Of a stretch of 64,000 bases of DNA, positions 28,824 through 38,310 are shown in pieces. The notes beneath the pieces are model-generated. The model ran no database searches and was not told the origin of the DNA. It was given only the letters and a program-made list of their open reading frames with translations. The DNA lies in assembly GCF_005869935.1 (NCBI RefSeq), contig NZ_SZQF01000001.1, positions 124,001 through 188,000 of the forward strand. Direction: 5' to 3'. Position numbers and translations under genes: made by a program. Each line of letters opens with the position of its first letter. Within the stretch, counting starts at the first letter, position 1. Source of the DNA: Winogradskyella algicola (GTDB lineage Bacteria > Bacteroidota > Bacteroidia > Flavobacteriales > Flavobacteriaceae).

Positions 28824-28893
28824 ACCATAGGATTTACTAATCAGCAATAAGTCATTTTTTATATACAATTTAAACCAATTGGTAACGTTTTCT

Positions 28894-28901
28894 TAACTTT
28901 G
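28894..28901 (+). promoter_or_regulatory. -7 element of the cupin-like gene promoter
   Basis: TAACTTTG matches TAnnTTTG and lies 21 bp before the TTG start at 28922, supporting that unusual start. Confidence 0.6.
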
Positions 28902-28921
28902 GCCTTCTAAAGTTTTAACTG

Positions 28922-29782
28922 TTGCAATTAAACCTTCAAGACATACCTCGCGTAAAGACAATTACAAAAGAAGATTTCATTAAAAATTACTTCAAACCAC
29001 AAAAACCTGTGGTTATTGAGCGTTTTATTGAGGATTGGCCTGCCTATTCTAAATGGAGTTTAGACTACATGAAAGAAGTTGCAGGAGACAAAACAGTTCC
29101 ATTATACGATGACAGACCTGTAGATTATAAAGACGGTTTTAACGAAGCTCATGCTGAAATGAAAATGAGCGATTATGTAGATCTTCTTAAACGTGAACCT
29201 ACCAAATTCAGGATTTTTCTTTGGAATATTTTAAAGGAAGTACCTCAACTCCAAAAGGATTTTAGTTATCCAGATTTTGGGTTAAAATTAATGAAAGGCT
29301 TACCTATGCTGTTCTTTGGTGGTAGAGATTCATATACCTTTATGCATTACGATATTGATTTGGCCAATATTTTTCATTTTCATTTTGAAGGTAAAAAACA
29401 ATGCATTTTATTCGACCAAAAGCAGAACAAGTATTTATATAAAGTACCTCATTCTTTAATTACGAGAGAAGATATAGATTTTGCCAACCCAGATTTTGAT
29501 AAATGGCCTGCATTAAAGCATGCTAAAGGTTGGGTTTGTAATTTAAACCACGGAGAAGTACTCTATATGCCAGAAGGTTACTGGCACTATATGCGATACC
29601 TTACACCTGGTTTTTCTATGAGTTTGCGTGCCATTGCGCGTAATCCTAAAAATTTAGGTAAAGCACTTTACAATATATTTCTAATGCGTAATTATGATAA
29701 TGTAATGCGACGTCTGAGAGGTCAAAAATGGATTGACTGGAAAAACGAAAAGGCGATAACCAACACGAAGCCTTATGTTTAA
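28922..29782 (+). CDS. Cupin-like (JmjC/cupin_8) domain protein, TTG start
   Basis: A 286-residue protein of the cupin_8/JmjC-like family, related to Fe(II)/2-oxoglutarate-dependent hydroxylases. The N-terminus has FIKNYFKPQKPVVIERFIEDWPA, a family motif; the metal motif is H-Y-D in TFMHYDIDLANIFHFHFEGK, and the distal His is probably in MPEGYWHYMRY. The start is TTG: an in-frame TAA lies two codons upstream and the first in-frame ATG (at residue ~49) would remove the conserved N-terminus. A promoter -7 element is 21 bp upstream. The substrate is unknown; no partner gene is evident. Confidence 0.87.
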   Translation: MQLNLQDIPRVKTITKEDFIKNYFKPQKPVVIERFIEDWPAYSKWSLDYMKEVAGDKTVPLYDDRPVDYKDGFNEAHAEMKMSDYVDLLKREPTKFRIFLWNILKEVPQLQKDFSYPDFGLKLMKGLPMLFFGGRDSYTFMHYDIDLANIFHFHFEGKKQCILFDQKQNKYLYKVPHSLITREDIDFANPDFDKWPALKHAKGWVCNLNHGEVLYMPEGYWHYMRYLTPGFSMSLRAIARNPKNLGKALYNIFLMRNYDNVMRRLRGQKWIDWKNEKAITNTKPYV

Positions 29783-29805
29783 TTTTCTTACAGACAATCT
29801 ATTTG

Positions 29806-29813
29806 TATATTTG
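29806..29813 (+). promoter_or_regulatory. -7 element of the small barrel-protein gene
   Basis: TATATTTG matches TAnnTTTG, 26 bp before the ATG at 29839. Confidence 0.6.
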
Positions 29814-29838
29814 CGGACATTTTTAAAAAACTTATCAC

Positions 29839-30324
29839 ATGAAGAATATTCTATTAATAGCTGCATTATTATTATTTAGTTTTGGAAACGCACAGGCATT
29901 TGAAGGTAAAGGAGACCAAAAATTTCAGGTTGGTGCTAACTTTCAGGATGAAGCTACAGGTATTAACCTTACTTACGATTATGGATTAGGAGATAACATT
30001 TCTGTAGGTGTTTCTTCTTCGTATGCCTTAGGAATTGATGATGTCTTAGCTGATGCCGCTGATTTTGGAGATCGTTTTGACTTAAAAGCAAGATTTAACG
30101 CCAACCTTGGTAATGTTATAAACATTGACCCAAATTTTGATTTTTATCCAGGCCTTAGTCTTAGCTTAAAGAATTTTGGCGGACATCTTGGTGCTCGTTA
30201 TTTCTTTTCTGAAGGATTTGGAATTTACACTGAAGCTGCTTTCCCACTTGCAAAATATGACGACGACGTCGATTTATTTTACAACCAATTTACATTTAAC
30301 ATTGGTGCAAGTTTTAACTTATAA
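29839..30324 (+). CDS. Small outer-membrane beta-barrel protein
   Basis: A 161-residue exported protein: signal peptide (MKNILLIAALLLFSFGNAQA) followed by alternating beta-strands such as GDQKFQVGANF, TGINLTYDYGLG, NISVGVSSSYALG, and the closing strand NQFTFNIGASFNL ending in Phe-Asn-Leu, in keeping with an eight-stranded barrel. No enzymatic motif. It has its own promoter and terminator, so it is monocistronic. Its role is unknown. Confidence 0.8.
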   Translation: MKNILLIAALLLFSFGNAQAFEGKGDQKFQVGANFQDEATGINLTYDYGLGDNISVGVSSSYALGIDDVLADAADFGDRFDLKARFNANLGNVINIDPNFDFYPGLSLSLKNFGGHLGARYFFSEGFGIYTEAAFPLAKYDDDVDLFYNQFTFNIGASFNL

Positions 30325-30381
30325 GCTTGTAAAAATAGTTTTTTGAAGCGTTATTCAAAGTTTTAAAATTATACTAATTAC

Positions 30382-30417
30382 AAAAAAGTCTCTTCAAAGT
30401 ATGAAGAGGCTTTTTTT
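30382..30417 (+). terminator. Terminator after the small barrel-protein gene
   Basis: A 15-bp stem (AAAAAAGTCTCTTCA and its near-perfect complement), 5-nt loop, and a T7 run. The remaining ~190 bp up to 30610 is AT-rich and holds no gene; a TTTTGTCGAAAAA word is at 30504. Confidence 0.9.
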
Positions 30418-30610
30418 ATTTCGGTCAATAATTAGCTATTGCTCAACCACTCAAAAGTGTTTTTAATCGATTATTTTACACACTTAAACTTAAGTGAATG
30501 TATTTTGTCGAAAAATACCGTGCTTTATCCATAAATAATTTTAGCTTTCATTTACTTTAAGAACAAATAGCCTAAGAGCAAAGTATTAACCCTTACAAAT
30601 CTAATTAACT

Positions 30611-32806
30611 ATGAAGACAACCTACGGTTTTCAGATGTTAGTTACTAGTCTATTATGTACGGTTTTTAGTTATTTTGGATATGGTAATACTACATTTGAA
30701 TTTAAAAAAGAAACACTAATCTTTAATTCATTTCCAACAACGCTTTCAGGTTTTACCTATGAGGCAAATACTGGCCCCTCAGCAAATCAAACGTTTTCAA
30801 TAAACGATGGTCTTTTACTAACACGGCCTTATACAGTAACTGCACCATCTGGTTACGAAGTCTCTACCTCTGCTTCTTCTGGATTCAGTAACACTATTGT
30901 GATTCCTGGTAATATTATAGATCTTGGAGATGTAACTGTATATGTGCGTCTTAGCTCTGGTTTGGCAACAGGTATTTACACAGGTAATCTAAATATTACC
31001 GCACCAGATACTACTGTTTTGTCAGTTTTTTATCCTGGAGTTAATGAAATTATTAGCTTGTCTGGTAACGTAACAAGAGTTATAACATCTTGGAATGGTA
31101 GCACATGGAGTAATGGAACACCAAACATCGAATCCATAACAACAATAAATGGAGACTATGACACATCAGTTAATGGTAATTTTAGCACTTGGTCTTTAAC
31201 TGTTGGCACGGGACAAAATTTAGTTATTGGTGACAACTCTTACATAGAAGTAGAACAAGATGCTGTAATTAATGGCACTTTGCAAGTAGCGTCATCTGGC
31301 TCTTTTGTGCAAAATGACGATACTGGTACTTTTACAGTTAATAGTGGTGGCGAAGCTTATCTTAGTAAAACAACTTCTGTATTGAAAAACTGGTATGATT
31401 ATACATATTGGAGCTCACCTGTTAGTGGTAGTACTGCCAATCAAATCTTCCCTTCTTCAAATTCGAGTTATAGATATTGGTTTAACGCACAAAATTATTT
31501 AGATATATTACAAGAAACCAACAACGGAAATACTTACGTAGCTGGACATGATGATGTAGATGACAATGGAGATGATTGGACAACCCTTAACGATTCTGAT
31601 ATTTTAATACCTGGTGTCGGTTATGCTATAACAAATGCTGCCTCTGGCTTTGTTACCGGAAACACGTATCAATACATGTTTTCTGGTCCTTTTAATACTG
31701 GTGTTATAAATACTTCTATATATTATAACGGTAATAATGGTGATAACGATTGGAATTTTATAGGTAATCCATACCCATCAGCAATTGATGTAGACTTGTT
31801 TTTTGCTGAAAACAATACTGTTGTTGGTGATGCTATTTATTTATGGTCCCACGCCTCACCTGCAAGTAACTCAAACAACGGTAATGAAATCTTAAATTTT
31901 AGTGCCGATGACTATGCCATTATTAATGCAGGAAGTGGTGAGGTAGCCGGTGGGTCTACTATTATACCCAGCAGATATATCCCGTCCTGTCAAGGATTTT
32001 TTATTCAAGGAAAAGTAAATGGAAATGTAGTGTTTAATAACGCTATGCGTATGAAAGATGGCACAAGCAATAGTCAATTCTTTAGACAAAATAATAACAC
32101 AACACCTAATAAACTTTGGTTAAACCTAACATCAGACAACGGTGTGTTTAGTCAGATTTTAGTAGCCTACGTAAATGGGGCAACAGACAACAATGACGGT
32201 TTAGCATATGACTCTCCGCGTTTTCTATCTTCTGGTACAGCTGCCATATTATATACCACAATAGAAAATGAATTAGATAAAAAATATGCTATACAAGGTA
32301 AATCCATATCGAGTATTAATACTCAAGAAGTTATTCCTTTAGGGTTTTATACATCTATTTCAGACGCTACCATTTATAGTTTTTCAATACCCAAAAAGCA
32401 AGGCTCTTTTATAAACAACCAACCAATCTTTATAAAAGATAATCTTTTAAACTCCACTCACAATCTTTTGGAATCAGACTATACTTTTACATCTTCAACA
32501 GGTGATTTTACAGAGCGTTTTGAAATTGTTTTTAATGCAGAAACTCTTAGTAATAATGATAATTCTGTGAATGACTACGGACTTTCAATAATACCCATGA
32601 ACACAAAAGACGTTAAAGTTAATATAAGTGGCAAATCTTTAATAGAGAACATAAAGCTCTATAGTACTGAAGGAAAGCTTTTTTACAACAATACTTTAGG
32701 TGCGCAAAGTACCATTATTAATCTACGTAATTACAGCTCTGGCATTTACATAGCGATGGTTGAACTTGATAACGGTGTAGTTGTTAAGCGAAAATTAATA
32801 CTGTAA
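30611..32806 (+). CDS. T9SS-sorted surface protein sharing a C-terminal module with the 1602-residue protein at 33444
   Basis: A 731-residue secreted protein with an N-terminal hydrophobic signal, a region with GFTYEANTGPSANQTFSI (BIG/IPT-like, ~45-150), a beta-helix-like stretch (GNFSTWSLTVGTGQNLVIGDNSYIEVEQDAVINGTLQV) and a long module from ~250 with WYDYTYWSSPVSG, NWNFIGNPYPSAIDVDLF, CQGFFIQGK and NKLWLNLTSDNGVFSQILVAYVNGATD. The end is a type A T9SS sorting domain (IENIKLYSTEGKLFYNN, SSGIYIAMVEL, KRKLIL). The same module and sorting domain close the large protein encoded after recX. The function is unknown, probably adhesion or a surface coat. Confidence 0.88.
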   Translation: MKTTYGFQMLVTSLLCTVFSYFGYGNTTFEFKKETLIFNSFPTTLSGFTYEANTGPSANQTFSINDGLLLTRPYTVTAPSGYEVSTSASSGFSNTIVIPGNIIDLGDVTVYVRLSSGLATGIYTGNLNITAPDTTVLSVFYPGVNEIISLSGNVTRVITSWNGSTWSNGTPNIESITTINGDYDTSVNGNFSTWSLTVGTGQNLVIGDNSYIEVEQDAVINGTLQVASSGSFVQNDDTGTFTVNSGGEAYLSKTTSVLKNWYDYTYWSSPVSGSTANQIFPSSNSSYRYWFNAQNYLDILQETNNGNTYVAGHDDVDDNGDDWTTLNDSDILIPGVGYAITNAASGFVTGNTYQYMFSGPFNTGVINTSIYYNGNNGDNDWNFIGNPYPSAIDVDLFFAENNTVVGDAIYLWSHASPASNSNNGNEILNFSADDYAIINAGSGEVAGGSTIIPSRYIPSCQGFFIQGKVNGNVVFNNAMRMKDGTSNSQFFRQNNNTTPNKLWLNLTSDNGVFSQILVAYVNGATDNNDGLAYDSPRFLSSGTAAILYTTIENELDKKYAIQGKSISSINTQEVIPLGFYTSISDATIYSFSIPKKQGSFINNQPIFIKDNLLNSTHNLLESDYTFTSSTGDFTERFEIVFNAETLSNNDNSVNDYGLSIIPMNTKDVKVNISGKSLIENIKLYSTEGKLFYNNTLGAQSTIINLRNYSSGIYIAMVELDNGVVVKRKLIL

Positions 32807-32834
32807 TTTTTTTCAGTTTATTTTGGGACCTGAG

Positions 32835-32866
32835 ACCTGTAGTGCCTTATGGCATTGCAGGTTTTG
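32835..32866. terminator. Hairpin between convergent genes (terminator-like)
   Basis: A 12-bp stem with G-T pairs (ACCTGTAGTGCC / GGCATTGCAGGT), TTAT loop, TTTT on the plus-strand side, in the gap between the T9SS gene and recX. Confidence 0.6.
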
Positions 32867-32868
32867 GA

Positions 32869-33339
32869 TTATAAATACTCATTGAGTTTTTGATAAACTA
32901 GATGGCTTTCCCAGCCTCTGTACAGCAAGTAATCTGCAACTTTTTTCTTTTTCTTGTAGCTGTTTTTTTCTTTCACTTGTGCTATACGTTTTTGGGTAAG
33001 TTCATCTAAGGTTTCAAAATAATCCTTTTCATCAATTTCTCTTAGACCCACATCAATAGCATACTTTGATATATCTCTAAACTTTAATTCTCTAACCAAC
33101 CGATTTTTTCCCCATTTTTTTATTCTGAATTTTCCGCGTACAAAAGCTTTAGCAAACCGTTCTTCGTTTAAAAAATTATGATCTATAAGATGTACTATGA
33201 TTTTATCGATAGCCTGAGGAATCATTTTCATATCCTCTAATTTTGCTCTTACCTCTTTATGGCAACGCTCTTGATAAGCGCAATAATTCTCAAGCTTTTT
33301 TTGCGCTTCATCGACAGTATAGGTGGTTTGTAGGTTCAT
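32869..33339 (-). CDS. recX: Regulatory protein RecX
   Basis: A 156-residue RecX, a modulator that binds RecA filaments. It is all-helical and basic with three tandem three-helix repeats; conserved segments are LENYCAYQERCHKEVRAKLEDM, IDHNFLNEERFAKAFVRGKFRIKKWGKNRLVRELKFRDIS and VADYLLYRGWESHLVYQKL. The length and charge fit the family. recA is not in the window, so regulation acts in trans. It is convergent with the T9SS gene before it and divergent from the large surface-protein gene after it. Confidence 0.93.
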   Translation of the reverse strand: MNLQTTYTVDEAQKKLENYCAYQERCHKEVRAKLEDMKMIPQAIDKIIVHLIDHNFLNEERFAKAFVRGKFRIKKWGKNRLVRELKFRDISKYAIDVGLREIDEKDYFETLDELTQKRIAQVKEKNSYKKKKKVADYLLYRGWESHLVYQKLNEYL

Positions 33340-33407
33340 TTAGCGAAAATAACAATTTGTTAATACTTTGCAACACTTAACTACCTGTTAGTTAGGTAAT
33401 TTTGATT

Positions 33408-33415
33408 TATCTTTG
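33408..33415 (+). promoter_or_regulatory. -7 element of the promoter for the large surface-protein gene
   Basis: TATCTTTG matches TAnnTTTG, 29 bp before the ATG at 33444. Confidence 0.65.
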
Positions 33416-33443
33416 TGAGTGATTAATAGTTAATCCAATCCCT

Positions 33444-36400
33444 ATGAAAAAGAACTACTTATCTCTTATACTACTCTTGTTTGCGCTAAATTTTAGTTTT
33501 GGGCAATCTGACGTAGTAATTAGTCAGTATATAGAAACTAATTCTGGTACCACACCAAAAGGAATTGAAATATTCAATATTTCTGGTGCACCTATTGATT
33601 TTGCTGTAAATAACTTAGAGATTTTTCAAGGCACAAATGGAGCTGCATGTAATTCACTTATTAATGTAACATCAGGAACTTTAGCAGCAGATGAAGTTTG
33701 GGTTATTGGAACATCTAATCTAACCTCATACGCAACAACAAATGGTACTGATTTGAGTGGTACTACTGATTATGCATTTGCATTTAATGGTGACGATGCC
33801 TTAAGGGTTGAATTAGGAGGTATTGTTCAAGATATGTTTGGGATTTGCGGTGCAGATCCTGGTGCAGCTTGGACAGGAGGTGGCGTTTCAACAGCTAATA
33901 ATAACCTCCAAATACAAAATGGAATATGTGATGGAGATACCGATGGGTGGACTGATCCAAGCTCTAGGTTTGACCAGATAGCTGATGGATCTACAATGAC
34001 TGGTTTTGGAAATGCTCCTGCATCTTGCTCCACCACCAACACAACCGTTCAATTCACTTCCACAACATCCACTTTACCAGAAGGTGGTTTGTTTATCGAT
34101 GTTTGTGCTAGCATAACCAATCCTTCAACCACTGTAGCAACTACGGTAGATATAACTTTAGATGGAGCTTCAACTGCAACCAATGGTACCGATTATGACG
34201 ATGGTGCAGGTACACCAGCTGCAATTGTTTTTCCACAAACTTTAACATTCCCTGTAGGTAGTAGTGCAGACCAATGCTTGACCATCTATATTTCTAATGA
34301 TGATCTTTTGATTGAAGGCAATGAAACGGTTGTCTTGAATCTTACCAACCCTACAGGTGGTGATGCTGCGGCTTTAGGTATTGACACCCAACATGTTCTC
34401 ACCATTACCGATAATGACGCTGCTTTTCCTGCGGATGTTGTTATTACAGAGATAATGTATAACTCTGCTGGTGCAGATGATGAATGGATAGAAATTTGCA
34501 ATGTTTCAGGAAGCACACAGGTTTTAAATAGCTATACCATAGACTACAACGGAAGTCCAATTTTCACGTTTCCAGCTACTGGTGTTATTATCTTAGATGG
34601 CTCGTGCATCACAGTATCTTTAGGTAGTAATGGTGACGGCACCTATAATAATCTTTGTCCATTTACACCAGATTATGGTATCGATGCATTTACAAACAAC
34701 ACAAATAATTTATCTAATGCAAGTGGCACGTTGAGTCTGGTAGCTTCTGATGGTATTACAACCATAGATAACGTTGTCTATGATGATGGTGATGGAGCGG
34801 ACAATACTGGTGAGTCATTACATATTGTAGATACGTCTGTTGATAATTCTGTAACTAACACTAACTGGTGGGAAGTTTTAAACGGTGGTTCACCTGGAGT
34901 AAATTCCTTAATATCACCATGTACTCCGCCAGGCCCAGAAATTAATGTTGAAGGAACAACTGCAAACTTCCCAGATATAGCAGATGGTGACACCACTCCT
35001 GCTCCTTTTGATGGTACTGATTTTGGTAATGTTCCTGTCTTTGGTACTAGCACAAATACGTTTAGAATAGAAAACTTTGGTGGCACACAAAATCTAACTA
35101 TCACAAGTGTAACTGTTTTAAGTGGTGATGTAGGAGATTTCTCAATTTCGGCGTTACCTTCTTCTCCGATTGCACCTGCAGATCCAAATGGATTTAGCAA
35201 CTTTGATATAGAGTTTAGTCCAACCACCATTGGTGTTAAAACAGCTGTAATCCAAATTATTAGTAACGATGCTGATGAAGATCCTTATACTTTTACAGTA
35301 GAAGGTAACGCAGAATGTGTGGCAAATACAATTACAATAAGTCCAAATTCTGGACCAATAAATACTGTCGTTACAGTCTCAGGAACAAATCTATCTACTG
35401 CTACAGCTTCATTTAACGGACTAGCTGCCTCTGTAAATAATATTTCTGCCACTTTGATGGAAGTTACTGTGCCGCCTGGAGCTATATCAGGAAATTTGGA
35501 AATTATTGATGATTTAGGATGTCCTGGTTCTACTCCATTCGCCATTATCAGTTCGCAAATATCGAGCTGTGAAGGATCTAGTGGAACTACGCCTACAGAT
35601 CTTTTCATTTCTGAAGTTACTGATGCAAACACTGGAGGTCTTACCTATATTGAGATATTCAATGGTACCGGTGTTGCTGTCAACCTAGATAATTACAGTA
35701 TACAGTTTTTTAATAATGGAAATGCGACACAGAATGGTGGGTTAATAAATCTAAATAATGTCAATTTAGCGTCTGGCAGCACCTATATCGTTGGCGTGAG
35801 TGCTGGCTCTACTTGTACTGGCATTACAGGCTCTGATGGTTCACTTGCCGATCAGACAGGATTTGGTGGCGTAAATTTTGGTGTTAATAGTGACGATCAC
35901 ATCCGTCTGTATGATGGAACAACTCATGTAGATTCTTGGGGAACCTACCTCTCTAATACATGGGCAGATACGTTAGGTATTGGTTCAGAGGGTGTTGTTT
36001 TTACCCGAAATAATAATGCTCCTAACCTTCCCGATACTACATTTAATATTACTGACTGGTCTTATGTAGATTGGGCGTCTTGTGCTGATAATGATTACTC
36101 TGATATTGGCAATTATGATTTTTCAACAGGGACACCTCCAACCGTCAATAGTATTACCTGTACCACTACAGCTTGTAATGAAGTAACAATTTCTGTTTCG
36201 GCCACAGAGGGATTTGTGACTGGTAATGCTTTAGCATATTTCTGGTATGCCTTCGATCCCTTAAACGCTGGTCTGGGTTGGCAGGCCATAAACAATGGAG
36301 GTATTTACACAACAAATCCAAGTTCGCCAAACTTAATCATTTCTAACCCAAATAGCGTTTTAGATTTTCAATTCTATTGCGAGGTAAGAGAGGATAATGC

Positions 36401-38252
36401 AACATGCTATTCGGCCTCAAATGCAATACAAATTACCTACGGCACTGCTACTTGGGACGGTACCAATTGGATTTGGAACGATAGTACACCTATTGACACC
36501 ATGCCAACGACCATGAGTAATGTCATTATTGATGGAGATTACGATACAGCTGTAGGCGGCATACAAACCAGTTTTGAAGCCTGCGACTGTGTTGTAAACA
36601 CAAGTTATGAACTAAATATAAGAAACAACACTTATGTTCTTGTAGAGAACGACCTAATCGTTAATGGAAATGTGGTATTGGAAACCGATGGTGCATTTGT
36701 TCAAATCAATGATACAGCTTCTGTAAGTGGTGATGTTTTAACGGATAAAACTAAGATTAGTGTTGAAAAGGAAACGGCTCCTCTAGCCTCTCACCTAGAA
36801 TATACCTACTGGAGTTCACCTGTTAATGGAGAGCTAATAAGCGATGGTTTATTTGAAGCTAATGCCAATAGAATATTTTCTTTTGATGGTCAAAACTTTA
36901 GAGACTCAACAAGAGAGACAAATAATAATGACGCCACACTTTTAGGTCAAGATGATATAGATGATGACGCTAATGATTGGCAGTTTGTTAATGGAGCAAC
37001 TGTAATGTTGCCTGGTGTCGGTTATGCTTCAACTCACGACCCTATAGGGTTTATAGGTCCAAATCAATATATATACACTTTCGAAGGTCCATTTAATAAT
37101 GGTATATATAACATTCCTATTTACAGAAATGATGCTGAATTAAACGATAATAATTGGAATTTTATTGGTAATCCTTATCCTTCCGCTATAGATGCAGACT
37201 TATTTTTAGCTGCTAACGCTAGTGTAGACCAAACTATAGGAGCTACAAATGGTGCTATCTTCTTTTGGTCTCACAATACTGCAGCAGATGGTAACACCAA
37301 TGGCAATGAAAACCTTAACTACGCTCAGAGCGATTACGCTATTATCAATGGCTCAGGACAAACAGCAGGAGGTGATGGAGTTGTACCGACTAGATTTATT
37401 CCTTCTGGACAAGGCTTCTTTGTGTCTATGGATGATGGAGTAACAGCTTCAGTACATAGTGGATTTGTAATGACCACAAATGTTGTGTTTAATAACAGTA
37501 TGCGTGTCACAGGAAATAACAATCAGTTTTTTAGAACCGCTCAATACAACAAGTTGTGGTTAAATTTAACATCAGACAATGGTGTTTTCAATCAAGTACT
37601 AGTAGCATATGTAGATGGTGCGACTGATGGAGATGATGGTATGTACTACGATGCACATAAGAATTTATCAACTGATTTATACTCTGGCATCTATACTACT
37701 TTAGATTCATCTAATGACAAAAAATTTGCCATTCAAGGGAAAAATCCTAACAGTTTAAATATTGATGAAGTTATTCCATTAGGATTCAGTACTAGCATTG
37801 AAGAAGCTACCATATATACAATTTCAATTTATACGACTGAAGGTGATTTTATGGCTGAAAATGATATTTTTATTATTGATTATGACTTAAACATTATCCA
37901 CAATCTGAAAACGGCTGATTATAACTTTACAGCTAACAAAGGTGAATTTAACAACCGCTTTGAAATTGTATTTACTTCTGAAGCGCTATCTGTAAATGAT
38001 AATACTCTAACCTCTAATGATCTTATTATTACCGAACTCAATAATGGTGAAGTACAGATTAAAGTTAATGCATCGTACATCATAGAGAATGTAGAAATCT
38101 TAGATGTATTAGGAAGACGTATTTACAACTTGGTTGGGAATAATTCTATTGAAGTTTACAACTTATCTAAACTAAGTAAAGCAGCTTATATTGCTAGAGT
38201 TACCTTATCCAACGGACAAGTGATTAGCAAAAAAGCGATAAAACAACAATAG
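33444..38252 (+). CDS. Very large multidomain T9SS surface protein (lamin-tail, Calx-beta, choice-of-anchor and IPT domains)
   Basis: A 1602-residue secreted protein with signal peptide (LILLLFALNFSFGQ). Domains in order, by eye: a lamin-tail-like domain (~20-170, VVISQYIETNSGTTPKGIEIFN), Calx-beta (~195-325, FTSTTSTLPEGG, IEGNETVVLNL), second lamin-tail (~330-490, VVITEIMYNSAGADDEWIEICN), a choice-of-anchor/ASH-like domain (~495-605, FGNVPVFGTSTNTFRIENFG), an IPT/TIG domain (~608-690), a third lamin-tail (~705-830), an Ig-like region, then the same ~550-residue module as the protein at 30611 and a T9SS sorting domain. It probably acts at the cell surface in adhesion. Its 4.8-kb gene is monocistronic. 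Confidence 0.9.
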   Translation: MKKNYLSLILLLFALNFSFGQSDVVISQYIETNSGTTPKGIEIFNISGAPIDFAVNNLEIFQGTNGAACNSLINVTSGTLAADEVWVIGTSNLTSYATTNGTDLSGTTDYAFAFNGDDALRVELGGIVQDMFGICGADPGAAWTGGGVSTANNNLQIQNGICDGDTDGWTDPSSRFDQIADGSTMTGFGNAPASCSTTNTTVQFTSTTSTLPEGGLFIDVCASITNPSTTVATTVDITLDGASTATNGTDYDDGAGTPAAIVFPQTLTFPVGSSADQCLTIYISNDDLLIEGNETVVLNLTNPTGGDAAALGIDTQHVLTITDNDAAFPADVVITEIMYNSAGADDEWIEICNVSGSTQVLNSYTIDYNGSPIFTFPATGVIILDGSCITVSLGSNGDGTYNNLCPFTPDYGIDAFTNNTNNLSNASGTLSLVASDGITTIDNVVYDDGDGADNTGESLHIVDTSVDNSVTNTNWWEVLNGGSPGVNSLISPCTPPGPEINVEGTTANFPDIADGDTTPAPFDGTDFGNVPVFGTSTNTFRIENFGGTQNLTITSVTVLSGDVGDFSISALPSSPIAPADPNGFSNFDIEFSPTTIGVKTAVIQIISNDADEDPYTFTVEGNAECVANTITISPNSGPINTVVTVSGTNLSTATASFNGLAASVNNISATLMEVTVPPGAISGNLEIIDDLGCPGSTPFAIISSQISSCEGSSGTTPTDLFISEVTDANTGGLTYIEIFNGTGVAVNLDNYSIQFFNNGNATQNGGLINLNNVNLASGSTYIVGVSAGSTCTGITGSDGSLADQTGFGGVNFGVNSDDHIRLYDGTTHVDSWGTYLSNTWADTLGIGSEGVVFTRNNNAPNLPDTTFNITDWSYVDWASCADNDYSDIGNYDFSTGTPPTVNSITCTTTACNEVTISVSATEGFVTGNALAYFWYAFDPLNAGLGWQAINNGGIYTTNPSSPNLIISNPNSVLDFQFYCEVREDNATCYSASNAIQITYGTATWDGTNWIWNDSTPIDTMPTTMSNVIIDGDYDTAVGGIQTSFEACDCVVNTSYELNIRNNTYVLVENDLIVNGNVVLETDGAFVQINDTASVSGDVLTDKTKISVEKETAPLASHLEYTYWSSPVNGELISDGLFEANANRIFSFDGQNFRDSTRETNNNDATLLGQDDIDDDANDWQFVNGATVMLPGVGYASTHDPIGFIGPNQYIYTFEGPFNNGIYNIPIYRNDAELNDNNWNFIGNPYPSAIDADLFLAANASVDQTIGATNGAIFFWSHNTAADGNTNGNENLNYAQSDYAIINGSGQTAGGDGVVPTRFIPSGQGFFVSMDDGVTASVHSGFVMTTNVVFNNSMRVTGNNNQFFRTAQYNKLWLNLTSDNGVFNQVLVAYVDGATDGDDGMYYDAHKNLSTDLYSGIYTTLDSSNDKKFAIQGKNPNSLNIDEVIPLGFSTSIEEATIYTISIYTTEGDFMAENDIFIIDYDLNIIHNLKTADYNFTANKGEFNNRFEIVFTSEALSVNDNTLTSNDLIITELNNGEVQIKVNASYIIENVEILDVLGRRIYNLVGNNSIEVYNLSKLSKAAYIARVTLSNGQVISKKAIKQQ

Positions 38253-38277
38253 CATAATATAAAAATATAATATATTT

Positions 38278-38310
38278 AAAAGGCTTCTATTAACAGAGGT
38301 CTTTTTCTTT
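38278..38310. terminator. Bidirectional terminator between convergent genes
   Basis: An 11-bp stem AAAAGGCTTCT / AGAGGTCTTTT containing G-T pairs, 6-nt loop, A run before and T run after. Confidence 0.75.
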
